Position numbers and translations under genes: made by a program. A stretch of 64,000 nucleotides of DNA from Tetracentron sinense (lineage: Eukaryota; Streptophyta; Magnoliopsida; Trochodendrales; Trochodendraceae), in contig CM026559.1 of the NCBI GenBank assembly GCA_015143295.1, positions 15,514,826 to 15,578,825 of the forward strand, in the 5' to 3' direction. Shown here piece after piece: positions 46,453 through 57,301 of the stretch. How positions within the stretch are numbered: the stretch's first letter is position 1; each line of letters starts with the position of its first letter. The notes below the pieces were generated by a model. That model was not told the DNA's origin and ran no database searches. It saw nothing but the letters and a program-made list of their open reading frames with translations.

Positions 46453-48640
46453 TGTTAGACATGTATGCCCACAAAGCCATTCCGGAATTGTATTTATTTA
46501 TTTTGAAATCAATAAATGCATATTTTACATTCACACATTGTCTTCTACATTGGGCAATATATCTAAAGTATCTCATTGGATGAGACTACTTTGTCCCTTA
46601 GGTAACATTGTAGGAAAAACCATCCAATTAGTTGATAACTGATTGCTAAGGACATATGGTTTTTCTGGTTCCTTGTAAACCTAAAATTGTTCTAAGTTAA
46701 TCAGGATGCATCTGGACAATGTATTCCTAATAACTTACACATTGTTAGTTCCATATGATGGAGTGATGAATCTCAATCACTAAGAGAAGGGTCTCTTCAC
46801 TAAGATGTGGATATAAGTAAGAAGTACTTATATTGCAACTGGATCGCTCAGTGGATACCCATAGAAATATACTGTCTTTATATTTAGGGTAGTCCATTGG
46901 ACAGATTGTCCTTAACCTGAGAGGTCGACATCTTCTCTAGTATTTGCCTATGTAACTTTGATGTAGCCAATTATCAATGTCCAACACACCAGACTAAATA
47001 CGGGCTCGTTGGGTTATGTACGCTGTACTGGAAGAAGTGTGTGTACGCGCGATGAGGATTCCACTACTCTTATAGAGTAGAAATATTGAGTTGATATTTG
47101 TCAAAGCCGGAATTGAAAAACCCAGGGCTGGTATTTATCGATGAAATGGTTTTATCGAGGAATTTATTTTCTGTATAAAAGAAATGTAATTATTATTATT
47201 ATTTCTTTTAAAGAATTTCTAAAATGTTTTGAAAGTCCAAGTTTGACTAAAAGTATCAAAGAGAATGGGTTCTCAATATAAGCCACGGATTAAAGACAAT
47301 ATTAGATATTGTCCCGTAAGCTTATAACAATATTGGAAGTGGAGGGACTGATCTGTAAACAAATCTTGATATAGAAATACCTGCAAGTAATTCTCTATTT
47401 TCTGGAGGTTAATCACATTGTGTTAATGGACATTAATTGTGATTGGTGGAAGTCCAGGGATATAGATAAAATTTTATAGTCCTAATGGAGTGTAGGAAAG
47501 GTGTTTCCTAGTAACAATGCTTTAACCAAAAGGTTGAGTACTTGGTCCCACAACCAGAAATAAGAGATCCCTTTAGATCCCACACACAAGGACTTTCTTA
47601 AAGTATTTAATTTAATGATTTATTAAATTAATTTATTTCTCTAAGAAATCACTATATGGTATAGTGAAGCTCTGAAAGGTGGATTCACATTAAATGTGAA
47701 AAAACAAATGGGTAGGACCCATTGGGAAATTTGATAAAAGAATAATAAAGTGACCAAAATGGGTTTAGAACCCATGGGGATGTGTGGAGTGGGGCCTACC
47801 TAGGGTGGGACACCCACTTCATAGAGGATTATGTTTTGGTATGTTTTTTAATTAGTTTCTAATTAATGACACCTTATAAGATAAGGTTTGTTAGTTAGTT
47901 AGTTACTAATTAAAGATTCCTTGTTGGACAAGGAGTCTATTAGTTTCTTGCTAATCAAGGAATCCTAATTGGATTAGGATAAGGATATGATTAGTTAATT
48001 ACTAATAGATAAGATAAGTTCTATTTTGATTAATCCTATTTAATTATGGAGAAATCAAAAAGGAAACTAATTGAGGGAATCCTAATTGGATTAGGATAAG
48101 GTCAAGATCCAAGAAGGATCTATAAAGAGGGTTGGACGTCCACATCTTTGGGCATTCTAAAATTTCCAAAATTTTTATTTCTCTCTAAACTGTACGGCCA
48201 GCCCCTCCCTCTCCTCATTATCTCATGCCCCTCTCTCCCTTTGTGGTGTACAGTCATTCCCTATTCCCTCATCTTCTTCTCTCTTGTGTTCATAATTTTT
48301 AAGATCAAGAAGAGAATCAAGAAAGGATCTTTATAATAAAAGATTGGATCTTTTATTCAAGATTCCTAGAGCTGGATTTTTGGAAGGGCCATTAGCTTCC
48401 ATTAGAGAAAGCTTTAAAGAAAAAGAAGGTCCGTGTGAATTGCGAAGGAGACTTAGCACTTGTGAAGTTTTGTCGGTATTGCTTTTATCGTGGATTTGAC
48501 TTAACAATTTTAAAGTCGCAAAGGTATTGTGATTTTTACTCTCATTGAATAAAATCAATTAAAATCTTAGTGAGATCTTGGGATTCGATGTATGCCCCCC
48601 AAGAACTGTTTTTCTAAAATTAAAAAGAGGCATACTTTCA
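46453..48640 (+). mobile_element. S5: solo LTR, unassigned family X (2.19 kb)
   Basis: Perfect target duplication TATCT (46448-46452, 48641-48645) flanks TGTTAGACATGTATGCCC...GGCATACTTTCA. It is related to S1 along its whole length, in the opposite orientation. A TATA box lies at 48121-48127, followed by GAGGGTTGGACGTCC as in S1. An ATT microsatellite lies near 47188-47204. No internal region is present. It sits in O's internal part, upstream of gag. Confidence 0.9.
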
Positions 48641-49070
48641 TATCTTGCCTATATAAGTGTATCTTATACAATAAAGGTATACACAAAATAGTATATTATA
48701 AACTTTGGTTTCCTAGCGAAGCTACATTCTAAAACTCGTTTACAACATTAACCGATTAAGACTAAGACTAATGATTATTTGTCGCACCCCAAAATACCCC
48801 CTAGGAGTTTAGGGATACTTTAGGCGTGACTAAACGTACCTGCCAAACCATCCTATCATAAACACGATAATTACAGTACTAAAACAATGATAATTAGAGC
48901 GCGGAAGCTAAACATAAATGCGGAAGCGTAAACTAACTTTTTCTTTTCTTCTAAGATTTCCAAAATAGTATTCCAAGTTAACATATATACAAAACATGTC
49001 TAAGTCTAAGGTGGACAGACCCACCTATCAAAATGTCAAAATACATAAAAGACCTTCTCGTACTCTCCCC

Positions 49071-49203
49071 TCAACAGTAGTCGAGGTATGACCACACGTC
49101 AAGGTCTCGGTCCGCCTGAGACTGCAGTGGGATAGATGGCTCTCTCTCCTCGATATACTCTTCCTCGACCCAAGGCTCTGGGTCGAGGGCTCCCTCAGTA
49201 CCT
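49071..49203 (-). other. Conserved acidic reading frame in S6
   Basis: The frame reads DPEPWVEEEYIEEREPSI, then a QSQADRDLDVWSYLDYC tail and a stop. The tail matches S2 and L60 rather than A and B, so at least three tail types exist. Confidence 0.5.
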
Positions 49204-49499
49204 GCCGACATGAAAGTACAGCTGCGCATGGAATACTCAGCGAGTACAAGCTACTAGCTATCCATAACAATAATAAACATGCGAGGAGTAGGACAATACC
49301 ACTCATCAATTCCAGGCAATGGTAAAATCATAGAATCAAACAATATTAAACATGGAGCAATATTATCATCTTGATGTGCATGAATGCAAAAACGCCGACA
49401 AAACTCATGCTTGAAAACCCGTTTCCCTGTCTCGGTATGCATTGTAAAAATCATGTATGCGTGCATGCATGAATGTCTTGTCATCATCTTGTAACCTTG

Positions 49500-49790
49500 C
49501 ATCTTGTAACTTGTGAGCCAGAGGCTAGCACCCGAATCTCCCTGGGCTGCCAACCTCCTTGATATACATGGTTCTCTTGTGAGCCAGAGGCTAGTACCCG
49601 AATGTCCCTGGGCTACCAACCTCCTTAACAATATGTGATTTTTATTACTTGTTTAGTTTTCTTGTGAGCCAGAGGCTAGTACCCAAATGTCCCTGGGCTA
49701 CCAACCTCCTTGACAATATGTGTTTTAGGGGTTTTGTTGTGAGCCAGAGGCTAGTACCCGAATGTCCCTAGACTACCAACCTCCTTGACA
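49500..49790. repeat. Tandem repeats in S6 leader
   Basis: Four units of about 60-80 bp carry GTGAGCCAGAGGCTAGTACC and CCTGGGCTACCAACCTCCTT. The two arms (GAGGCTAG and GGCTACCAACCTC) could pair. Related units occur in L60 at about 62990-63090. Confidence 0.8.
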
Positions 49791-50783
49791 TGCAATATTT
49801 TCTTGTTGGTTATTATATGCATATGCTCTTGAAATCTTGGTTCATGCTATCATGCGTGCTCGTGTACGTGTCAATCGTGACAATCATGGAATAAGGATAA
49901 TAAGAGAGATATGACATCACCATTCAATTCACAATATATGCATATGAGAATTTGAGTAATCAACATGGTATTTAAATCCATTCATCATTCATGAGAATAC
50001 AAGCATAAGGCCCCTTTCCATTTCTTCATTTAAAACATTATTTCATAGTTTAGGCATTTCGTCAAACACATCACATACATTGTTCCTTAGTAGTTCATCT
50101 CCTTATTTTTAATTGCATATTTTCCATCCAATCACACAAGGGTAAGTTTGTTATTTGTACAATGCCCATCCTCCATTTCCAACTCACAACCCACACATAT
50201 CATACATCACACATTCGGCATCCAATCGCCACATCCAATCTCCCATCCACACATCCATTCCATTTCCCTTATCTTGTTTATCTTTGTTGAGTTAATACAA
50301 TGCATAGGGAAGGAAAGCATAATATAAATAATCACCATTTACAATAGAAAACCTAGATTATTGCTAGGGAAAGTTAGTAGGGTGTACTAACCTTGAATCA
50401 AGGCTTGATCCTTGGTAGAAACCTTGATTGAAGCTCCAACTTGCAAGAAGAAAGATCTTTGCTTGAAGAAGGCTTGGTGTGGGTAAGAAACCCTTGAAGT
50501 TTCCGTGGAAAACGCTGACCTACCTTGGAGAAGGAGTCCCACACGAGCTTGAGGTTGGATTTTCGAAATCCAAACTTTTAGGGATGCTCTTGGGTGCTTA
50601 AACCCTTGATCTTACTCTCAAATGGAAAGGGGGCTTTGGAACCCTAGTTTCTTCTCCCTCTCTCTCAAATATCCCTAAGTGTAGTGAATGAGGGTTCAAA
50701 GGGTCGAGCAAGCCCTTATGGGTAAGGGTTTAACACCCAAAAGATGAAAAAGCCCTTACTGAAATTTCTACAAAAACGCGAAG

Positions 50784-50878
50784 ACCGAGCGATCGGTGGT
50801 TATGACCGATTGATCGGTTGCATATCGATCGATCGGTTTTGGACCGATCGATCGCTGACTGGACCGAGCGATCGGTGC
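50784..50878. promoter_or_regulatory. Palindrome cluster, S6 (ACCGATCGATCGGT type)
   Basis: Five copies with consensus ACCGATCGATCGGT are spaced about 18-20 bp apart. The palindrome differs from that of the close relative S2 (TACGATCGATCGTA) but matches E1. Confidence 0.75.
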
Positions 50879-51093
50879 TCTGCAGGTCTGGATTGTTTTG
50901 ATCATATCTTTTGACTCGCTCGTCCGATTTCGACGATTCAACTTGCGTTGGGTTCATCTTTCGAAAATGAACATTTTTGACATTACGGAATTTCCGATTT
51001 CTCCCTTAATTATTAATTATACTACGAGGAAGACCAATTAGCTATGAAAACGGTATTCATTAAGTATAGAAAAGTCCGGGGTGCTACTTTATT

Positions 51094-51262
51094 CCCTACT
51101 TGGAATATGACTCACTAACTTCCGCTCAGAAGACAACCTAGTCCTTAAGCTTGATACCAATTTTGTCGTGGTATCAACCTATATACGAGTGCATCTGAGT
51201 TCTAAGTTAACTTAAAGAATAAACTTCAGTCCCTATGGGTCTAATGCCTCTTATACCACTTC
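51094..51262 (-). other. O leader and primer site
   Basis: This is non-coding sequence between S6 and O's 5' LTR. A primer-like AGTGGTATAAGAG lies next to the LTR on the minus strand (about 51248-51260). A second tRNA-primer-like phrase (TTGGTATCAAGC, about 51149-51160) occurs about 100 bp away and may be a remnant. Confidence 0.55.
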
Positions 51263-51493
51263 TGTTGCGACCAAAAATACCCCCTAGGAGTTAGGGATAC
51301 TTTAATTCGTGACTTATCATATCAAAACCATCCTATGAAAATACACAAGGCTAATACTTAGCGGAAGCAAAATTCTAAATAAGATAAACCTGTGATTTGT
51401 ACTCCAAGTCCAAACCAATAAATTATACAAAATATAAAGTCTAAAGTGGACATTCCTCAATTTCAAAATACACAACCCTCTCCCTCACATCAT

Positions 51494-51619
51494 TCAACAA
51501 TAGTCTAGATATGGCCTCCTATCTAGAGCTCCATCATCTTGGTGATGATCCATGGCAGGCTCCGGCTTATAGTACTCCTCTTCTATCCAAGGCTCAGGAG
51601 CATGTGCATCCGCAGAACC
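51494..51619 (-). other. Conserved acidic reading frame in O 5' LTR
   Basis: The frame reads APEPWIEEEYYKPEPAMDHH, then a GALDRRPYLDYC tail and a stop. In this LTR the same frame extends upstream through a hydrophobic stretch, but that part overlaps the conserved hairpin and may not be coding. Confidence 0.5.
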
Positions 51620-52578
51620 TACCGAAGTCAATAATTTGGCTGAGCATGGAATAATTAGCATATACAAACTACTAAATAAATATACTATAAACATCAATGA
51701 TAGCATATGCATACATCAGAGCAAAACAAGTGAAAGCAAAGCGGAATGAGCATTTAACTTAAAGCAGTTCATAAAACAGATAGCATGTGAGCATTTCTTT
51801 ACAAGGCACATATCATTGAGCATTTCACTAAACATATACTTTGAGCCATAACAACCCGATACTTAGAGTGATTCACAAAACCGATAACAAAGCGATACTT
51901 TACAAGCTAGGTGGTAAATAACTTTAACTTCAAAACGAAACAATACTTTACAAGCAAGGCGATCCCTTAAGAACACCCTTGAGTTCAAAATAAAGCGGTA
52001 CTTTACAAGCAAGGAGATAAACTCCCTTGAGTTCGAAAATCAAAGCAATACTTTACAAGCAAGGAGGTAAACTCCCTTGAGTCCAAAAATCAATGCGATA
52101 CTTTACAAGCAAGGAGGTAAACTCCCTTGAGTCCTTAAACAATACTTTACAAGCAAGGTATGTAGAACCCCGATTCTCACTTTCATAGCCTGTGAATAGT
52201 GCTATGAATAGTGTTGTGAATAGTGACCATGTAATGAGATTTTGCGAATTTAGAGATAAAAAGTCCTAGAAATGGTTGTTTTTAGGTTAACTAAGCTTAG
52301 TTAATTTTATGGGATTTTATTCATATGATTAGAATGGTTTCCTGGACAATGGAAAAGTTTACAATAAACAGGAATTTATCAGGTTTTGCCTAGAATTGGA
52401 AAATCAGATTTTTAATTATGAGGAATTGGATTTTTTAAGTATTTTTATTGGATTCAAATGGGGGGTACTTCCTTATTTTAATTTAAAATTTAAAGTTAAT
52501 GAAATGAGTATAAGAATATGAAGAAGGAAGGGAAGAAGAACAAAGCACAGGCTAAAACAGAGGAAAAACAGGCAAATT

Positions 52579-52733
52579 CAGTCGACCGAATTTGCTATCG
52601 GTCGACCGAACCTTGACCGGTCGATCGAATGCCCTTACCGGTCGACTGAATGCACGAAATTTTGTATGAGATTTTTGAACAGAGAGTTGATTTTTGACCG
52701 ATCGACCGATCATCTCTACCGGTCGACCGATCA
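52579..52733. promoter_or_regulatory. Palindrome cluster, S7 (CGGTCGACCG type)
   Basis: Six or so copies centred on GGTCGACC or GATCGACC are present, spaced 15-25 bp except for one longer gap. The core differs from the GATCGATC of most other clusters. Confidence 0.7.
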
Positions 52734-52875
52734 TGCTGTTTTGCCTTGTAACCACCCACTTTGAGATATTTTAAGGGTATAGGGGTCTTTGGATCATCCC
52801 CTTTGGCTGTAAATAAGCCATTTTCGTGGCTTAGGGTTACAAGAACCCTTAGAGAAGTTTTTGGGAGAAAGTTTG

Positions 52876-55376
52876 TGTCGCGACCCAAAACCCACCCTAG
52901 GAGTTAGAGTGAACTTTGGACGACTAATCATGGCTTACATGACTTGCTTGACAAACCAACCTGCAAAAAAACCCACAGAGCATATACAATAGAGGATAAC
53001 AGCGGAAGCATGACCATAAAGCACAGCGGAAGTCTACCAAACCTCTATGTATATACATACGCAAATCCAAGTTTATACAAAAAGCAACAAAAGAAAGTGT
53101 GGACAGACCCGCCAAAATACGTGGATATAATCTCTCATCTCACCCACAGCTATTCACTCAGAATCTATAACCACCTAATGGTAACCCTCTATGGGAGGTT
53201 CCTCCAAAGGCCCCTCGACGTACTCCTCCTCCACCCATGGACCAGGAGCACAAACATCAACTGGAGCAGCAGCTCCCTCAGAACCTGCCGACATAAGAAG
53301 TACGCCTGAGCATGGAATACTCAGCGGGTACTAAATACTAACCAACAGTCATATTATACAGATAGCATACATAAAGTAGGAAACAAATTTGCATATATAG
53401 AACAGGAACAATTTATATCATACAAGGAAGTAAAGCAATTTATATTCATGCTTGCATTCAGAAAGACTGATAAAACCCTTGAAAACATCGTGCACTTGAC
53501 TTGACTTGAAATACCCTTTGCGTGATTGTGAACCTGTTAACTGTGTCATGCTTGTCATGCTTGCATCATGCGTGCCATGTCATGTCATGCGTGTCATGCG
53601 AGTATCATGCTTGCTTGTTCATAATTTCAACATGTTCACATGCCTAGTTGCCGATCATAGTTCGTCGCAACTAGTACCCTATATGCAGATGGGTATGCCT
53701 AGTTGCCATTCATAGCCCGTCGCAACTAGCATCCATGCGGAATGTGAATGCCTAGTTGCCGTTCATAGCCCGTCGCAACTAGCATCCATGCGTGTAATGC
53801 CATGCAGAGTTATGCGTGTCATGTGAATGCTATGCTATGCTTGTCATGCGATGCTATGCATGCCATGCGAGGGGATGGGAGACCCTTCTTATGATAATGC
53901 ATGATTGACTTGTCCTTGCCAAGAGCGAGGTAAAAACATATCGTAGGATATGTCCCACCTCTAACCATGTTCTTGAAAACCTCGATAAATCATGTCATGC
54001 ATGCCGTGCTCATGGGAACCGTGTACATGCTTGCATTTAAATTTAAATATGACATTTGGGTAATTTCACAACACATATAACATCAATGATTGAGCAATGT
54101 AATATTCATATCCTTTAGGGAAAGCAAGAAACACACTATCATAGGCCTTAGTAATATTCAGAATTTCTTAGGTATGCATTTCCTAATTCACAGCTCACTT
54201 TATTCACCTTGGCATTTCATCAAACATGGTGTGTTCATTATGGATTTACCCTACAACATGCTTTTCTAGATGGGTTTTTCTCAAATCATACATGTACGTT
54301 CATTATTGGAACAATGCCCTTCCCCATTTGTTCATCACACACAACCATTGGCATCTAATCGCCCATTCCATCTCCATTCACCATTCACCGTTTACCATTC
54401 TCCATTCACCATTCATCCATCTCATAGCACATGTATCAATGAAAGACAAATCAAAAGAAAATAGAGGGAGAAGAGGAACTATAACTAGGAGGGTAGTAAA
54501 AAGTACTGACCTTGAAGAAATGAGGAAGAAACCCCCTTCCAAAACGACTGTGTAGCTGCAGCCCTAGCTTGGAACACGAGCTTTGCACGAGCTTGGGCCG
54601 AGATCTTGAAGAAAACCGGACTGGGAGTGATCTAGGGTCTCAAAACCCTTTGATTTCTCTCCAAACTGGAAACCCTAGGTTTGGAATCGCCTTCTCCCCT
54701 TTTTCCCATTCTCTCAAACTCTCTAAGTGTCGAATGATGCCCTAAAGGCTCGGGTTAAACTCTTAAGGTAAGAGTGAACTGACAAAAGACCATAACACCC
54801 TTACTAAATTTCTGTAAAAACACGAGTGTCGAACTCGTTGTGCTGTGAACAGTGCCAGCTCGTGGTGCTGTGAACAGTGCCAACTCGTGGTGCTGTGAAC
54901 AGTGCCAACTCGTTGTCCATTGTGTTGTGCCTAGAGCTGAACACGTTGTCCGTTGTGAAGGGTGTCGAACCCGTTGTCACGTTGTCTTATGTACAGCGCG
55001 CCCGTGGTGAGTTGTACAACGTGCCCGTGGTGAGTTGTACAACGTGCCCGTGGTGAGTTGTACAATTTGTGCACACAGTATACGTTATCAGAGTACGTTG
55101 TCTGTGCTACGTTATCAGAGTACGACGTCAGAGCACGTCCTTAGTGTCTTCTGAGCTACGATTTCCTACAGGTTCAGACTATTTTGGCCATATCTTTTGA
55201 CTCGTTCATCCGATTTTGACGATTCAACTTGCGTTGTGTTCGTACTTCGAAAAGGAACATTTCTAACATGTCGAAATTTCCAATTTCTTCCTTATTTATT
55301 GATTATACCTCTTAAAAAGGAAAAAATGACAACGAGAGTGTGATGTATTAACTGTGAAAAGGTCCGGGGCTCTACA
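52876..55376 (-). mobile_element. S8: solo Ty3/gypsy LTR of B family (2.50 kb)
   Basis: Perfect target duplication GTTTG (52871-52875, 55377-55381) bounds the LTR. On the minus strand it runs from TGTAGAGCCCCGG to GGGTCGCGACA. The acidic frame is at 53175-53285, conserved stem at 53306-53324, three 64-bp-like repeats of GCCTAGTTGCCGTTCATAGC at about 53640-53800, ACATATC-GTAG-GATATGT hairpin at 53936-53953, U3 repeats at about 54825-55160 and U3 block at 55184-55243. It inserted in S7 and is third in the nesting order there. Confidence 0.92.
53640..53800. repeat. Tandem repeats in S8 leader
   Basis: Three units carry GCCTAGTTGCC...CGTCGCAACTAG. GTTGC and GCAAC (CTAGTTGC / GCAACTAG) form an 8-bp inverted repeat in every unit, so each can fold as a hairpin. 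This array replaces the GAAGGG hairpins seen at the same place in B and S4. Confidence 0.8.
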
Positions 55377-56422
55377 GTTTGAGAGAAATAGAGTGTAAGA
55401 GCTAGGGTTTCCAATGGTTGGTGCTAAGGCGCAAGGTGAAGTCCGATTTTCACTTCCTCGAACTTTACCAAGCTTGGAATTGATTCAATAAGCTTCCTCA
55501 AAGCTTTCTCTTGCTTCTACTGAGTATTCTTAAGCGAGTAAACTGTAGGGAATCAGTTTTGGTAAGGTAGATATAATCTACTATCTAGCTTTGGTATGAA
55601 TTCCCTTTGTTATTCACTCTATGATGTTTCCTACAAAAGAAATCCTCTATGTTTAAGAAAGTTTAGATTTCTATGATGTATGATACTCTATGCATATGCC
55701 TCAATGCTATTAAGATATTTTATGATTTCCATGATACTCACAAGAGTTATGTGTTAGGTTTAAGAGATTCTAAGTCTAACATGATACTCAAAGTTCTCAC
55801 ATGTTATATTCCAAGTTTTCAAAGGATTACACTATTATGTCAAAAGGTTTCTACGATTAAGATGTTCACAAATCTCGCATGTACACTAGTCTCGCATGAA
55901 TCCGATTTCTCATAAGTTGGTAGTTTCAAAATTCATAAGAAATGTTTAAGGAAACCTCATAAGAACTCACAAGTGATTTTGCGGGATCATAGATGCTCAC
56001 AAGTATCTCAAAAGCTCATTCATATCTCACAAGGCATGATTCATATCTCGCAAGGCATCATTCATATCTTAAAAGGCATCATTCATATCTCGCAAGGCAT
56101 CATTCATATCTCACAAGGCATCATATGTGACTCACACGACTCATAAGAACTCATAAGTACTAATAAGCATTCTTAAGAATTCATAAACGATTGATTTACG
56201 CAAAACCTCATAAGATACGTTTTGTTTTTATGAAAGCTCAAAAGATAAGGTTTAAAAAGCTATGCACTTGCAAAAGTATGATTTCCAAGTTTGGTTTAAA
56301 GCATGAAATATAAATTATCAACCCTCTATGTGCTCGCATGATATTGTTGCTTTATAACACTGTTAGCTAGTATTTTTTACCCACTGAGTATTCCATGCTC
56401 AGCCGAATTGTTGACTTCGGTA

Positions 56423-56548
56423 GGTTTTGTGGATGCACCTGCTCCTGAGCCTTGGATAGAGGAGGAGTACTACGAGCCTGAGCCTGCTATGGATCACTAC
56501 CAAGGTGATGGAGCTCTAGATAGAGGGCCCTATCTAGACTATTGTTGA
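56423..56548 (+). other. Conserved acidic reading frame in S7
   Basis: The frame reads APEPWIEEEYYEPEPAMDHY, then GALDRGPYLDYC and a stop. The LTR is solo, so there is no other coding sequence to keep the frame open. Confidence 0.5.
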
Positions 56549-57301
56549 GTGATGTGAGGGAGAAGGTCATGTATTTTGAAAGTGGAAAATGTCCACTTTA
56601 GATTATATATTTTGAGAGTATTGAGGGTGGGACTTGTCCACTTCATGCTTAAAGTTTATTGTGTTCTGTGGTTCAAACTTGAACCCAATGATAGGAGTAC
56701 GTTATTTTGAATTAATTCCCGCTTTGTTTTAGTTATATATATAACTTGTGCGCTCTGACAAGATGTTAAGTATGCCTTATGTGTCATACAGGATGGTTTG
56801 ACACGGTGGTCACGAACTAAAGTATTCCTAACTCCTAGGAGTATTCTAGGTCGCGATAAGGTACCTCAATACCCTTGAGACTTTTCATTTCAAAACTTGA
56901 CTAGCAAGGCCCTAAGCCCTTGAATCGAAATTTATTCTTTGAGCAAAGCAAACTTTGAGAAAAACCCTTTTTGAGCAAAACAATAATTTGAGCATACCCT
57001 TTTGAGCAAAACCATACTTTGAGAAAAACTCATGCTTTGATCAAAATCCCTCTTTGAGCCAAAACCTTCATTTAAGCAAAACCCCTCTCTCAAATCTTAT
57101 AAATATACAAAATCCAATTACAAGCATATGAGTTCATAGAACATGCACGAGCAATTTAATAGCCATGTAAACCTTTAGAAATCATGGTAAGACTCAGAGC
57201 ATAGAGGACATGGTTTATCAACCCAATTTTCATTCAAGAGCACAATTCAATTTCTACTATTTATTAACAATTCATAACAAGGCAATTTAGTAGAGTGTAT
57301 C

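Larger units (their letters stand above)
48780..51088 (-). mobile_element. S6: solo Ty3/gypsy LTR, S2-like (2.31 kb)
   Basis: Target duplication TTATT (48775-48779, 51089-51093) flanks the LTR. On the minus strand it ends in GGGGTGCGACA and begins near AGCACCCCGGAC. The acidic frame is at 49071-49203, conserved stem at 49222-49240, tandem-repeat leader at about 49500-49790, palindromes at 50784-50878 and conserved U3 block at 50897-50958. It lies in O's internal region with no gag or pol of its own. Confidence 0.88.
52161..56858 (+). mobile_element. S7: solo Ty3/gypsy LTR, interrupted by S8 (about 2.2 kb)
   Basis: Target duplication AGGTA (52156-52160, 56859-56863) bounds the LTR. Pieces are 52161-52875 and 55382-56858. 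It starts TGTAGAACCCCGA, has three GTGAATAGTG-type motifs near 52190-52225, palindromes (52579-52733), a donor-like AAGGTAGATA block near 55564, CATATCTCGCAAGGCATCAT repeats (about 56020-56120), the conserved stem (56384-56402) and the acidic frame (56423-56548). It is close to O and E1. Confidence 0.88.
5998..57301 (-). mobile_element. O: old gag-only Ty3/gypsy element, spread apart by nested insertions
   Basis: The element reads on the minus strand. Its 3' LTR is in five pieces between 5998 and 44926, the internal region is 44927-51262, and the 5' LTR starts at 51263. Only gag-like sequence is found inside, between a polypurine tract and a primer site, and no pol is visible. Removing the insertions leaves a left LTR of about 2.4 kb and about 1.3 kb of the right LTR; the rest of the right LTR does not resume in this window. 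The two LTRs differ by about 8-9% in a sampled 250-bp stretch, so this is the oldest element with both LTRs visible. Insertions into it are C1, A, S3, B, S5, S6, S7 and probably L57. Confidence 0.8.
51263..57301 (-). repeat. O 5' LTR, partial, interrupted by S7
   Basis: The pieces are 51263-52160 and 56864-57301. They match the first 1.34 kb of O's other LTR and carry the intact target sites of C1 (about 51462-51485), A (about 51690-51710) and S3 (about 51784-51800). The acidic frame is at 51494-51619, conserved stem (decayed) at 51640-51658 and 57-bp tandem repeats at about 51890-52160. The remaining U3 half is not found in the window. Confidence 0.85.
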
